Source: Methylopila sp. M107 (GTDB lineage Bacteria; Pseudomonadota; Alphaproteobacteria; Rhizobiales; Methylopilaceae). From it: a stretch of DNA of 64,000 nt. Positions 27,043-36,311 of this stretch are shown here, in pieces. The stretch is from contig NZ_ARWB01000001.1 of assembly GCF_000384475.1 (NCBI RefSeq), forward strand, positions 124,001 through 188,000. Reading direction: 5' to 3'. Position 1 is the first letter of the stretch; each line of letters begins with the position of its first letter. Below the pieces are notes generated by a model. The model did no database searches. It worked only from the letters and a program-made list of their open reading frames with translations, and was not told where the DNA came from. The translations under genes and the position numbers were made by a program.

Positions 27043-28518
27043 TCAGGCGTGGCGGGCGAGGATCGCGCGCGCCTCTTCGACGAGCTGCGCTTCCGCAACC
27101 GTCACCTGCGCAGGGCGGCTTTCGGTCCATTCGGCGCGCTCGGTGATGTCCGCCGCCGCCTTCGCGCCCGCGACGAGGTCCTTCAGCGTGACCTCGCCCT
27201 TTTCCCGCTCGTCCGATCCCTGGATGACGACGCAGGGCGCATTGCGGCGGTCGGCGTATTTCATCTGCGCCTTCATGCCCGAGCCGCCGAGGTAGCACTC
27301 GGCCGCGATCCCCGCGGCGCGCAGCCGCGCCGCAAGCGCCATGGAGTCACCGATGCGGTCGCGGTCAAGCACCAGCACGACGACCGGGCCGGGCGCCTTG
27401 GCCCCGTCCTTGTTGAGGACCGAGAGCGCCGCGAGGAGGCGCGACATGCCGATCGAAAACCCAGTAGCCGGCACATTTTCGGCCATGAAGCGCCCGACCA
27501 GCCCGTCATAGCGCCCGCCGCCGCCGACCGAGCCGAACTGGATCGGACGGCCGTCCTCATCCGCGATCTTGAAGGTGAGCTCGGCCTCGAACACCGGGCC
27601 AGTGTAGTATTCGAGGCCGCGGACGACGGAAGGGTCGATCGAGACACGGCCTTCGTAGCCCGAGCCCGCCAGATAGCCGGCGATGGCGCGAAGCTCTTCG
27701 GCGCCCTCTGAGCCAAGAGGCGTCGAGGCGAACTCGTCGGCGAGGCGCTGGGCGGTCTCGGCGTTGGAGCCGGCCTTCGCGTCGAGGATCGCAAGGACCC
27801 TGTTAGCGGCCGCCTCATCCAGCCCCGCGCCCTTCGTGAAATCCCCGCTCTCGTCTTTACGCCCGGCGCCCAGAAGCGCGCGCACGCCGTCCTGCCCGAG
27901 CCGATCCAGCTTGTCGATCGCCCGCAGCACCGTCAGCCGGCGGCCCGCATTCTCATCGCCGCCGAGGCCAATCGCCTCCATCACGCCGTCGAGGATCTTG
28001 CGGTTGTTGACCTTGACGACATAGTCGCCGCGCTTGACGCCGACCGCTTCCAGCGTATCCGCCATCATCATGCACATTTCGGCGTCCGCCGTGACGGAGG
28101 GCGCCCCGACGATGTCGGCGTCGAACTGCAGGAACTGACGGAAGCGGCCCGGGCCCGGCTTCTCGTTGCGGAACACGGGACCGAACCGGTAGCTGCGATA
28201 GGGCTTTGGCAGCCGCTGGAAGTTTTCCGCCACGAAGCGCGCGAGCGGCGCGGTGAGGTCGTAGCGCAGCGACAGCCACTGCTCGTCGTCGTCCTTGAGC
28301 GAGAACACGCCGGCGTTGGGCCGATCCTGGTCGGGCAGGAATTTTCCCAATGCGTCGGTGTATTCGAAGGCCGGCGTCTCGAGGCCCTCAAAACCCCAGA
28401 GTTCATAGGTCCGGCGGATCGCGTCCGCCATCTCGCGCACGGCCTTCAGTTCGGCCGCGCCGCGGTCGGCGAAGCCGCGCGGCAGGCGGGCGGGGGTCAG
28501 GTCGGCGCGGCGGGTCAT
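27043..28518 (-). CDS. hisS: Histidyl-tRNA synthetase
   Basis: A 491-residue class II synthetase. Motif 2 is in [29 protein letters not shown], the histidine-binding loops are [12 protein letters not shown] and [10 protein letters not shown], motif 3 is [10 protein letters not shown], and the C-terminal anticodon-binding domain starts near GPVVVLVLD. The start at 28518 ([18 protein letters not shown]) suits the family; an upstream extension is open. In related genomes hisS usually sits beside hisZ-hisG; here a repeat island separates them. Confidence 0.93.
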   Translation of the reverse strand: MTRRADLTPARLPRGFADRGAAELKAVREMADAIRRTYELWGFEGLETPAFEYTDALGKFLPDQDRPNAGVFSLKDDDEQWLSLRYDLTAPLARFVAENFQRLPKPYRSYRFGPVFRNEKPGPGRFRQFLQFDADIVGAPSVTADAEMCMMMADTLEAVGVKRGDYVVKVNNRKILDGVMEAIGLGGDENAGRRLTVLRAIDKLDRLGQDGVRALLGAGRKDESGDFTKGAGLDEAAANRVLAILDAKAGSNAETAQRLADEFASTPLGSEGAEELRAIAGYLAGSGYEGRVSIDPSVVRGLEYYTGPVFEAELTFKIADEDGRPIQFGSVGGGGRYDGLVGRFMAENVPATGFSIGMSRLLAALSVLNKDGAKAPGPVVVLVLDRDRIGDSMALAARLRAAGIAAECYLGGSGMKAQMKYADRRNAPCVVIQGSDEREKGEVTLKDLVAGAKAAADITERAEWTESRPAQVTVAEAQLVEEARAILARHA

Positions 28519-28739
28519 CGGCGAAGTCCGGGAGGCGGTCGGGAGCGGAACGCCTGCCTCTAGAGCCAATCGCCGCCGGACGAAACCCCCCGCGACGCTT
28601 ACCGGCATTTGCCGCGAACATGATTCAAATCCGGCTGATAGCGATAAACGGCGGCGCTAACACAGAACGCGAGCATCGCGGTTACTTCTGCGGGCCGACT
28701 GTGCGCCGGTCGAAATCTTTGACGATTGGCGCAGCTCTC

Positions 28740-29195
28740 ATGCCGGCTCCCGTATTCGCGGCCAAGACCGGACGCGTATCGCCCCGCTTTGCAAGCGATG
28801 CCCGCGGCGCGACCGCGGTCGAGTTCGCGCTGCTCGCGCCGGTGCTCGTCATGGTCCTGGTGGGCGTCCTGACATACGGGCTCTATTTCGGGGCCGCGAA
28901 CAGCATCCAGCAGCTCGCCGCCGACGCGGCGCGGGCCTCGATCGCGGGGCTGAACGACGAGGAGCGCGCCACGATCGCCCGCGATCACGTGGCGCACGAG
29001 GCCTCGACCTATGTGCTTATCGATCCCGCCCGCGCGACCGTCTCGGCGGCGCCGTCCGCGGCCGACCCGAACCTGTTCCAGGTCGCGGTCAGCTACGACG
29101 CGAGCCGGATGGCGATCTGGGCGTTTTCCGGCGTCATCCCGCTGCCGGCGAAGACGATCACGCGCGCGGCCGTGATCCAGCGCGGCGGATATTGA
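28740..29195 (+). CDS. TadE-like pilus assembly protein
   Basis: A 151-residue pseudopilin-like protein. The N-terminus shows the TadE signature: a short basic leader (RFASDARGATAVEFALLAPVLVMVLVGVLTYGLYFG) with the conserved glutamate in AVEFALL at the head of the single hydrophobic helix. The rest is an extracytoplasmic domain. TadE/F/G proteins are minor pilins of type IVc (Flp) pili. TadG-like follows after 2 bp. Confidence 0.85.
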   Translation: MPAPVFAAKTGRVSPRFASDARGATAVEFALLAPVLVMVLVGVLTYGLYFGAANSIQQLAADAARASIAGLNDEERATIARDHVAHEASTYVLIDPARATVSAAPSAADPNLFQVAVSYDASRMAIWAFSGVIPLPAKTITRAAVIQRGGY

Positions 29196-29197
29196 CG

Positions 29198-30850
29198 ATG
29201 TTGCGCGGCGGCCTCCGCCGGTTCGGACGCGACCAGCAGGGCGTCGTGTCGATCATCGTGGCCGCGTTCGGCGTCGGCCTCGTCGCGAGCCTCGCGATCG
29301 CGATCGACGTGTCGAACGTCTATCTCCAGCGTCGTCACCAGCAGAGCGCGCTCGACCTCGCGGCGATCGCGGCGGCGCGCGACATCGGCCGCGCCGAAAC
29401 CGTCGCGCGCACGCTGCTCGCCGCGAACGGCGTGGCGGATCCCGGAGACCTGAAGGTCACGCTCGGCCGCTACGAGGCCGATCGCGGGAAGGATTCGACG
29501 AGCCGCTTCGTCGCCGACGCCGCGTCTCCGAACGCCGTGCGGCTCGTCATGACGAAGCCCGCGCCGCTCTATTTCGGCCGCGCTTTGCTCGGCGGCGCGC
29601 TGCCGTCGATCCGGACCCGGTCGGTCGCGGCCAACACGCGGTTCGCCTCGTTCACAATCGGCACGCGGCTCGCCTCGCTGAACGGCGGCATCGCCAATGC
29701 GCTGCTCTCCAAGCTGCTCGGCGCGGAGGTCTCTCTCAACGTGATGGACTACGACGCGCTCGCGGCCGCGAATGTCGACATGCCGGACCTGCTGAACGCG
29801 CTGGCGCCGCGGCTCGGCGTCACGGTCGCGACCTATGACGACGTGCTGGCGCTCAACCCGACCCTCGGCCAGCTCGCCGAGGCGCTCCGCGACGCGGCGA
29901 GCTCGAACGCGACGGCGAAGCTCGCGCTCGGGCGCATCATCCTGGCGAAGCCGACAAAGCGGCTGGACCTGCGGCGCCTGCTGAGCTTCGGCCCGCTCGG
30001 AAAGCTGCTGCTCGGACAGGACACGCGGCTGTCCGCGAAGGTCGCGGTGCTCGACGTGCTGTTCGCAGGCCTTGGGGTCGCGAACGGCTCCAGCCAAATC
30101 GACCTCAATCTTGGCGCCCAGATCCCTGGCGTGTTGGGCCTGACCGCCTCGCTCACCATCGGCGAGCGGCCGCAGAGCTCGCCCTGGCTCGCCATGGGCC
30201 CCGAGGGCGTTTCGGTCAGCACGGCGCAGACGAGGCTGCGGCTGCTCGCTTCGGTCGGCGGCCCGCTCGGACTGCCGGCGGTGCGGCTGCCGATCGCCGT
30301 CGACGTCGCAGCCGGCACGGCGAAGCTCGCCGCCGCGCGATGCGGCGCGAACCCGCGCACGGATGCGCAGGCGACGCTGCAGGTCGTGCCGACGCTGGCC
30401 GAGATCTGGGTCGGCGAGCCGGTCAAGGTCGCGGACTGGAACGCGCTGTCGATCCGCCCGGAAATGGCCCCGGCGGTGTTGCTCGACACGCTGCTGCTGA
30501 CCGCGACGGCCTCGGCCCATGTCGCCGCCACCAACCTGCAGCCGCGCTCCGTGACCTTCTCCGCGAGCGAGATCGACGCGCGGAAGGCGAAACTGGTTTC
30601 GACCGGCAACATCGCGGAGTCGACGCTGACGAGCCTCGTCGGCGGCCTGTCGGTGGAGGTGAGGCTGCTCGGCCTGACGCTCGGCACGCCGCAGGCGCTT
30701 TCCGCCGCGCTCGCGGCGGTGGTGCGCCCGCTCGGCGCGCTGCTCGACCCCGTGCTGAACGACGTGCTGAAGCTGCTCGGCGTCGGAGTCGGCGAGGCGG
30801 AGGTCACCGTCGGCGGCCTGCGCTGCGACGGCTCAGCGCTGGTGATGTGA
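29198..30850 (+). CDS. TadG-like Flp pilus assembly protein
   Basis: A 550-residue protein with the TadG N-terminus: QQGVVSIIVAAFGVGLVASLAIAIDVSNVYLQRRHQQSALDLAAIAAAR, i.e. one membrane helix followed by the conserved Asp and Q/LQxAxDxAA region. The long C-terminal part (about 150-550) is Leu/Ala/Val-rich and periplasmic, with two cysteines late in the chain (AARCGAN and GGLRCDG). No von Willebrand A MIDAS motif is evident. The gene follows TadE by 2 bp and is clearly co-transcribed; no other tad genes are in view. Confidence 0.82.
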   Translation: MLRGGLRRFGRDQQGVVSIIVAAFGVGLVASLAIAIDVSNVYLQRRHQQSALDLAAIAAARDIGRAETVARTLLAANGVADPGDLKVTLGRYEADRGKDSTSRFVADAASPNAVRLVMTKPAPLYFGRALLGGALPSIRTRSVAANTRFASFTIGTRLASLNGGIANALLSKLLGAEVSLNVMDYDALAAANVDMPDLLNALAPRLGVTVATYDDVLALNPTLGQLAEALRDAASSNATAKLALGRIILAKPTKRLDLRRLLSFGPLGKLLLGQDTRLSAKVAVLDVLFAGLGVANGSSQIDLNLGAQIPGVLGLTASLTIGERPQSSPWLAMGPEGVSVSTAQTRLRLLASVGGPLGLPAVRLPIAVDVAAGTAKLAAARCGANPRTDAQATLQVVPTLAEIWVGEPVKVADWNALSIRPEMAPAVLLDTLLLTATASAHVAATNLQPRSVTFSASEIDARKAKLVSTGNIAESTLTSLVGGLSVEVRLLGLTLGTPQALSAALAAVVRPLGALLDPVLNDVLKLLGVGVGEAEVTVGGLRCDGSALVM

Positions 30851-30869
30851 GAGGTTAAGCGCCGTCGAA

Positions 30870-30960
30870 AGACAAGCTGACAATCTAAGGTATATATTTA
30901 ATTAAAAAGACAACTTAAACTATTCTCCTTCCCGTCAATTCATCCAGACAAACGGGACCG
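30870..30960 (+). promoter_or_regulatory. AT-rich promoter region of the cell-wall hydrolase gene
   Basis: The 146-bp gap before the hydrolase gene contains an AT-rich block (TATATATTTAATTAAAAAG near 30891) that stands out in this GC-rich DNA. It is a likely promoter/UP-element region or a sign of foreign origin. GGGGG precedes the start codon by about 8 bases. Confidence 0.4.
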
Positions 30961-30996
30961 CCGCCGGCGCAAGGCCAGCGGCGACGGGGGATAGCC

Positions 30997-32964
30997 ATGC
31001 GCCTCGACCAAGCGTTCAAAGAACTTGCCATCATTCAAGATTTTATTCCTATAACAAACAGCAACCGGCCGCGGACGCCGCGGACGCCGACCGCAATCAC
31101 AATCCACAACACGGACAACGCGAACGTCGGAGCGGGCGCGGCGGCGCACGCCAAATATGTCAAGGGCGCCGACGCGGTGAAGCGGGAGGTGTCATGGCAC
31201 TACACGGTCGACGACGAGGCGGTCTATCAGAGCCTGCCCGACGAAGAGGTCGGCTGGCATGCCGCTTCAAGCGCAGGCAATGCGGTCAGCATCGGCGTCG
31301 AAATCTGCATGAACGCCGACATGAAAAAGGAGGCCGCCTACGCCAAGGCCGCGCTGCTGACCGCGGCGCTCGCGAAGAAGCACGGCGTCGACGTCGCGAC
31401 CGGCGTCGTCCAGCACAACCACTGGAGCGGCAAGAACTGTCCGCGCGTGCTGCGCGCAGAAGCGAACGGCTGGAAGAATTTTCTCGCAGAGGTCGCGACG
31501 ATCCACGACGGCTTGACGACGTCGTCCGGAGCGCTTTCGGCGTTTGCAGCGCTTGAGGCGGATCACCTCGACGACGAGGCGGAGCCGGCGCCGTGGGAAG
31601 ATGACATCGACCCGACGCCGCGCGGGCAGGACGTGCCCTTCGCCGCCTTCGCTTCCGGCCACAACCGGCTGTTCTGGCCTGTCATCACGGCTCACCCGCA
31701 GGCGCTGCTGATTTCCTATGAACGCGCGAACGGAACGTTCGTGGGATCGGAAGGGCGGCGGTTTCTCGCCAACAGGCAAAGCGGCGCGCGCTACCATGTC
31801 GGCGTCGACCTGTTCTGCCATGCGAGCGACGAGGTTGTAGCCTGCGCGGACGGCAAGATCGTCGCGTTCTACCGGTTCTACACGCGGCCCTCGACCGGCG
31901 AGCAAACCTACGCGCTGTTCATCGAGCATGACGGGGTGGTGATCAACTACGGCGAGGTGACGCGCGATTCCAACGTCGTCTATGGCTGGGGCGTCGGAAG
32001 CCAGGTCATGGCCGGCCAGAAGATCGCGCGAGTCAGCGGCACCGCCATGATCCACTTCGAGACCTACACGCCGAAGACCAAGCAGAACCATAGGTGGCTT
32101 CCGGGCGGCCCCCGTCCCGCGCCGCTGCAGAACCCGACGCGGCTGCTCGCCCGCCTCGCCTCCGGCGCGATCCGGCTCGGGCTCGACGGCCTGGCCACGA
32201 CCCCGTCCGCCAAGCCGCCGGGCGCTGCCCCGTCGAAGCCGGTCCTGGCCTTTGCGGGCGCCAAACCCGGCTCCGCGGGCTGGCACAACGTGTATGGCGG
32301 CCAGGACTGGCGATACGACCACCGCGGCGTCTACACGCGCGACAAGACGGGCGCCGAAATTCTGCGCCGGACGCCGGGCGAGCCAACGACATGTCGGCGC
32401 ATCTACGCCATCTACGGGCCCGCAATTCTCGCCGCGGCCGACAAGCACGACATCAATCCGGCGCTCATCATCATGACGATCGCCACCGAGTCGGGTTTCG
32501 CCATGGGCGCGAAGTTCACCGGACCGACGACGTTCCGCTGGGAGGCGCATGTCGAAAACACGGACGTCAATCCGTCGTTCCTCGGCGCCTATTCGGCCGG
32601 GCCGATGCAGGGGCTCTCGACATCGGTGCGTGACATGATCCGAAACAAGGGCGCGGCCTTCGGGCTCAATTACCAGCCTTTCGCCGTCGCGCCCGCGATC
32701 GCCGCGAAGCCGGCGAAAGGGCCCAAGACGCACCCGCTTTATGACGGAAAGGTCAACATCGATATCGGAACTGGCGAAATCCGCTGGCGTCTCGCCGGGA
32801 CAGGCGACGATCCGATTTTGGTCGCTGCGGCCTACAACGCTGGCGGACTCTATCCATCCGACGGCAATCAGTGGCGGCTCAAGACGACCGGCGACCATCT
32901 CGACCGCGCCGCGGCCTGGTATGGCGACGCCTGCAAGGTGTTGTCGGAAAACGGAGTGATCTGA
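30997..32964 (+). CDS. Three-domain peptidoglycan hydrolase (amidase, LytM-like, transglycosylase)
   Basis: A 655-residue protein with three cell-wall modules. Residues about 30-165 are an Amidase_2 (T7 lysozyme-like) domain with zinc ligands H37, H140 and C148 (GKNCPR). Residues about 220-375 resemble an M23/LytM metallopeptidase: HVGVD (H267, D271) and IHFE (H353), but the first histidine of the usual HxH is methionine (M351). Residues about 465-650 resemble a soluble lytic transglycosylase: ATESGF (E498), AGPMQ and AAYNAGG. No signal peptide is seen, so export would need lysis or a secretion system. It stands alone. Confidence 0.8.
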   Translation: MRLDQAFKELAIIQDFIPITNSNRPRTPRTPTAITIHNTDNANVGAGAAAHAKYVKGADAVKREVSWHYTVDDEAVYQSLPDEEVGWHAASSAGNAVSIGVEICMNADMKKEAAYAKAALLTAALAKKHGVDVATGVVQHNHWSGKNCPRVLRAEANGWKNFLAEVATIHDGLTTSSGALSAFAALEADHLDDEAEPAPWEDDIDPTPRGQDVPFAAFASGHNRLFWPVITAHPQALLISYERANGTFVGSEGRRFLANRQSGARYHVGVDLFCHASDEVVACADGKIVAFYRFYTRPSTGEQTYALFIEHDGVVINYGEVTRDSNVVYGWGVGSQVMAGQKIARVSGTAMIHFETYTPKTKQNHRWLPGGPRPAPLQNPTRLLARLASGAIRLGLDGLATTPSAKPPGAAPSKPVLAFAGAKPGSAGWHNVYGGQDWRYDHRGVYTRDKTGAEILRRTPGEPTTCRRIYAIYGPAILAAADKHDINPALIIMTIATESGFAMGAKFTGPTTFRWEAHVENTDVNPSFLGAYSAGPMQGLSTSVRDMIRNKGAAFGLNYQPFAVAPAIAAKPAKGPKTHPLYDGKVNIDIGTGEIRWRLAGTGDDPILVAAAYNAGGLYPSDGNQWRLKTTGDHLDRAAAWYGDACKVLSENGVI

Positions 32965-33057
32965 AGCTCGCGCCGCAGCAAGTCGTCGGTCCCGCCGACA
33001 ATTCGGCCCAAAGGCCGGAACGGCGGGAGCGGCCTGGTCTATGTGGGCGGACTTGGC

Positions 33058-34188
33058 TTAGGCGCCCTTGCCGAAGAGCCCTGCGATCGTTTCCTCCGCC
33101 ACCGCGAAGGCGGAGCTCGCGCCGGCCGCGGAGGCCGCGACCACGATGCGCACGCGCTCCGACGGCGCCTCGACCACCACGGGCCGCTCGGTCGAGAACG
33201 CATAGGCGCCGATCCAGCGCGATACGACCTGCTTCGGGCGCTTGCCGAACACCGCCTCGAACTCGGCGAGGATCAGTTCGTCGATCGCCTGCGACTGAAA
33301 CGGATCGGGCGTCGCTTCGATCTGGCGGCTGCCCGACAGCACGACCGATCCGTCGGCGGACTGGGAGGCCAGCATCGCGACGCCGTGCTGCAGATGGTCC
33401 GGCTGCTCGGCCTCGAGCCGCGCGCGCAGGGCTTCCGCGCCGTCGAGCCCCTCGAAGGCCGGCAAGCGCTGGATCGCGAGGTCGCTCGCGACCGCGCCCG
33501 GCAGCTCGAACCCGTCCTCGCAGCGGACCCTCAGCATATGCGATTTCGCGCGCGACAGGCCTGCGCCGAGCAGCCTGTCGGCGAACAGAGTGCGGAAGTC
33601 GTCGCCGGGGCAGACCACCACGGCGGCGGCCGAGATCGGCCCGCGCGAGGTCGTGAGCTCGCCGTCCGCCACGGCGGTGACGGCGGTCTCCCACTTGAAC
33701 GCGACGTCGTGCGCGTCCTCGAGCCAGGCGGCGATCTTCGGGATCGCGGACTTCGCCTCGATGCGGATTTCGTCCGGGCTCCAGAACACGCCGGCGATGT
33801 CGCCCTTGAAATGCGGGAACAGCGCGTGGGCGTCGTCGGGCCGGTAGAACGAGCAGCCCGCCCCGCCATCGGTCGCCGCGAAGGCGTCGAGCGCGGTCGC
33901 GGCCTCCGGCCGGCGCGCCACGATCGCCAGCCCCTCCTGCTCGATGCGGACGCCCGCCTGCGCGCAGACCTCGACCCAGATCTCGCGGGAGCGCTTGGCG
34001 CGCCGCCACATCGCGCCGGGCGCATGACCCGCGACCGTGACGAGCCCCGCCATGCGGATCGACGCCCCGTTGGCGCGCGCCTCGCGCTCGATCACGACGA
34101 CGCGCCGGCCGCTCCTCGCAGCCGCCAGCGCATGCGCGAGCCCGACGACGCCGGCGCCCACAACCGCGAGATCGTATGTGTCCGCCAT
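33058..34188 (-). CDS. FAD-dependent oxidoreductase (DadA-like)
   Basis: A 376-residue flavoprotein of the D-amino-acid-oxidase type. The N-terminal dinucleotide fold is DLAVVGAGVVGLAHALAAARSG, followed by VIEREARANGASIR; the substrate part (GVFWSPDEIRIEAKSAIPKIAAWL) follows. It resembles the TIGR03364 family, some members of which lie in phosphonate gene sets, but no such genes are nearby, so the substrate is open. It converges on the cell-wall hydrolase gene. Confidence 0.8.
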   Translation of the reverse strand: MADTYDLAVVGAGVVGLAHALAAARSGRRVVVIEREARANGASIRMAGLVTVAGHAPGAMWRRAKRSREIWVEVCAQAGVRIEQEGLAIVARRPEAATALDAFAATDGGAGCSFYRPDDAHALFPHFKGDIAGVFWSPDEIRIEAKSAIPKIAAWLEDAHDVAFKWETAVTAVADGELTTSRGPISAAAVVVCPGDDFRTLFADRLLGAGLSRAKSHMLRVRCEDGFELPGAVASDLAIQRLPAFEGLDGAEALRARLEAEQPDHLQHGVAMLASQSADGSVVLSGSRQIEATPDPFQSQAIDELILAEFEAVFGKRPKQVVSRWIGAYAFSTERPVVVEAPSERVRIVVAASAAGASSAFAVAEETIAGLFGKGA

Positions 34189-34488
34189 GTCCGCCCTTCG
34201 CCGAAGTGGCGGGACGCTGTGCGCATTGCGCAGCCGCCGTCAACCCGCGCCGCCGTCCGGCGCGCTTCACGCGACCGGTTGTCGCCAGTCCGCCACGGGA
34301 TCGCGAAGGTTCGAACGCGTCCGGCGCCGTGCGACCCTGTGCGCTTTGCTCCGTTGACGTTTTCGTGAGAAGCAGTCGATCGACTGAGGTGCGCAAGGGA
34401 GAGCGGCGTCTCTGCAGAGCCTGCCCAGGGCTCTGAGTTTGAGAGCGTTGTTCCGCGATTTCGTCGACCGATTACGGGGGAACGGCTC
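34189..34488. other. Divergent regulatory interval
   Basis: 300 bp between the divergent oxidoreductase and antiporter starts. It contains a perfect 12-bp palindrome AGTCGATCGACT (34374-34385) and no credible open frame. Confidence 0.5.
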
Positions 34489-36300
34489 GTGGCGGCGGAA
34501 CTCTACACCAACGAGTATTATTCCGAGGCGCTCGTATTCCTGAGCACCGCCGGAATCATCGTCCCTCTGTTCAAGAAGCTCAATCTCAGTCCGATCCACG
34601 GCTTCCTGTTTGCTGGCGTTCTGCTTGGGCCGTTCGGCCTCGGCGGGCTGCAGGAGCATTTTCCCTGGCTGGAGCCGGTCACGATCAACAATGTGGCCGA
34701 GCTGTCGAGCATCGCAGAGCTTGGCGTCGTGCTGCTCATGTTCATGATCGGCCTGGAGCTGTCCCTCGAGCGATTGTGGCTTTCGAAGAAGCTCGTGTTC
34801 GGGCTCGGCTCGCTGCAGGTCGTCCTGTGCGCGGCGGCGCTGGCGGCGCTCGCCTACAAGCTCGGGCAAGGCGTGCTGTCGGCGATCGTGATCGGATCGG
34901 CGCTGTCGCTGTCGTCGACCGCGATCATCATGCCGACGCTCGCGGACAAGAACAGGCTGCACCTCGCCTCCGGCCGCGCGAGCTTTTCGATCCTGCTGTT
35001 CCAGGATCTCGCCGTGGCGCCGCTGCTCGTCATGGTCTCGCTGATGGGACTCGACGGCGGCGACCTCTGGGCGAACCTCTTCAAATCGCTGGCGCCCGGC
35101 ATCGTCGCCGTGGTCGCGATCGTCGCGGCCGGCCGGCTTCTGCTGCGGCCGCTGTTCCGCTGGGTCGCGGCCACGCACAGCACCGAGCTGTTCATGGCGA
35201 CCTGCCTGCTGGTGATCCTCGGCACCGCCTACGTCACGGCCGCGAACGGCGAGTCGATGGCGCTCGGCGCGTTCATCGCTGGGCTGCTGCTGGCCGAGAC
35301 CGAGTTCCGGCGCCAGATCGAGACGTTGATCGAGCCCTTCAAGGGGCTGCTGCTCGGCCTGTTCTTCCTGTCCGTCGGCTCGTCGCTCGACGTCAAGCTG
35401 CTGCTCGACAATCTCGCCTCGTCGATCGGCATCGCGACGAGCATCGTGGCGGTGAAGAGCGCGATCACCTATGCGGCCGGCCGCGGCGTCGGCCTCGGCA
35501 GGATCGTCGCGCGAGACACCGCGCTGACCATCGCCGGCGGCGGGGAGTTCGCCTTCGTGCTGCTCAGCCCGTCGCTGTCGGGCCACGTCGTCCCGCTGTC
35601 CGCCGCGAACGCCGCGATGGCGGCCGTGTCGCTGTCGATGCTCTCGATCCCCTCGCTGATCGGCCTCTGCGCGCGGATTCCGGCGAAAAACCCGAAGGAG
35701 CGGGAATTCGCGGTGACGCGTCCCGTCGAGACCCATGCCGAGGACCCGGTCGTCATCGTCGGCTACGGCCGCGTCGGCGGACTGGTGGGCGTCATGCTGG
35801 AGCGTCACCAGATCCCGTTCATCGCGATCGACATCGACATCGGGCTCGTCGGGCGCAAACGCCAGACCGCGCCGGTGTTCTTCGGCGACGCGACCAACGC
35901 CGAACTGCTGCATCACTGCGGCGTCCCGAGCGCGCGGGCGCTCGTGATCACCATCAACTCCCGCGAGGCCGCCAACGAGGTGGCGCGCGCGGCGCGGGAG
36001 CACAACCCGACGCTGCCCATCATCGCCCGGGCGGTCGATCCGCAGCATGCCAGGAAGCTCTATCGCCTCGGCGTGACCGACGCGGTGCCGAAGGATCTCG
36101 AGCCGAGCCTCCATCTGTCCGAACTGGTGCTGATGGAGATCGGCCTGTCGGCCGGGCTCGTGATCGCCTCGATTCACGAGCAGCGCGCCGAGTACCGGGC
36201 GGTGCTGGTCGGCAAGACGAAGAAGGGGCAGACCCGCCGGGGCATTCGCGGCGAACTGAAGAAGCCGCCGCCCGCGAGAGGCGAAAGCCCGCCGGCCTGA
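34489..36300 (+). CDS. Kef-type CPA2 cation:proton antiporter with TrkA-N domain
   Basis: A 603-residue membrane protein. Residues about 10-395 hold some twelve transmembrane helices of the CPA2 family (GLELSLERLW, GSALSLSSTAIIMPTLAD, LLFQDLAVAPLL, ALGAFIAGLLLAETEFR); residues about 415-535 form the RCK/TrkA-N nucleotide-binding domain (VVIVGYGRVG). It should exchange K+ or Na+ for protons. The start is GTG at 34489 behind GGGGGAA; no ATG fits. No KefF/G partner is nearby. Confidence 0.88.
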   Translation: MAAELYTNEYYSEALVFLSTAGIIVPLFKKLNLSPIHGFLFAGVLLGPFGLGGLQEHFPWLEPVTINNVAELSSIAELGVVLLMFMIGLELSLERLWLSKKLVFGLGSLQVVLCAAALAALAYKLGQGVLSAIVIGSALSLSSTAIIMPTLADKNRLHLASGRASFSILLFQDLAVAPLLVMVSLMGLDGGDLWANLFKSLAPGIVAVVAIVAAGRLLLRPLFRWVAATHSTELFMATCLLVILGTAYVTAANGESMALGAFIAGLLLAETEFRRQIETLIEPFKGLLLGLFFLSVGSSLDVKLLLDNLASSIGIATSIVAVKSAITYAAGRGVGLGRIVARDTALTIAGGGEFAFVLLSPSLSGHVVPLSAANAAMAAVSLSMLSIPSLIGLCARIPAKNPKEREFAVTRPVETHAEDPVVIVGYGRVGGLVGVMLERHQIPFIAIDIDIGLVGRKRQTAPVFFGDATNAELLHHCGVPSARALVITINSREAANEVARAAREHNPTLPIIARAVDPQHARKLYRLGVTDAVPKDLEPSLHLSELVLMEIGLSAGLVIASIHEQRAEYRAVLVGKTKKGQTRRGIRGELKKPPPARGESPPA

Positions 36301-36311
36301 AAGAAGCCCCG

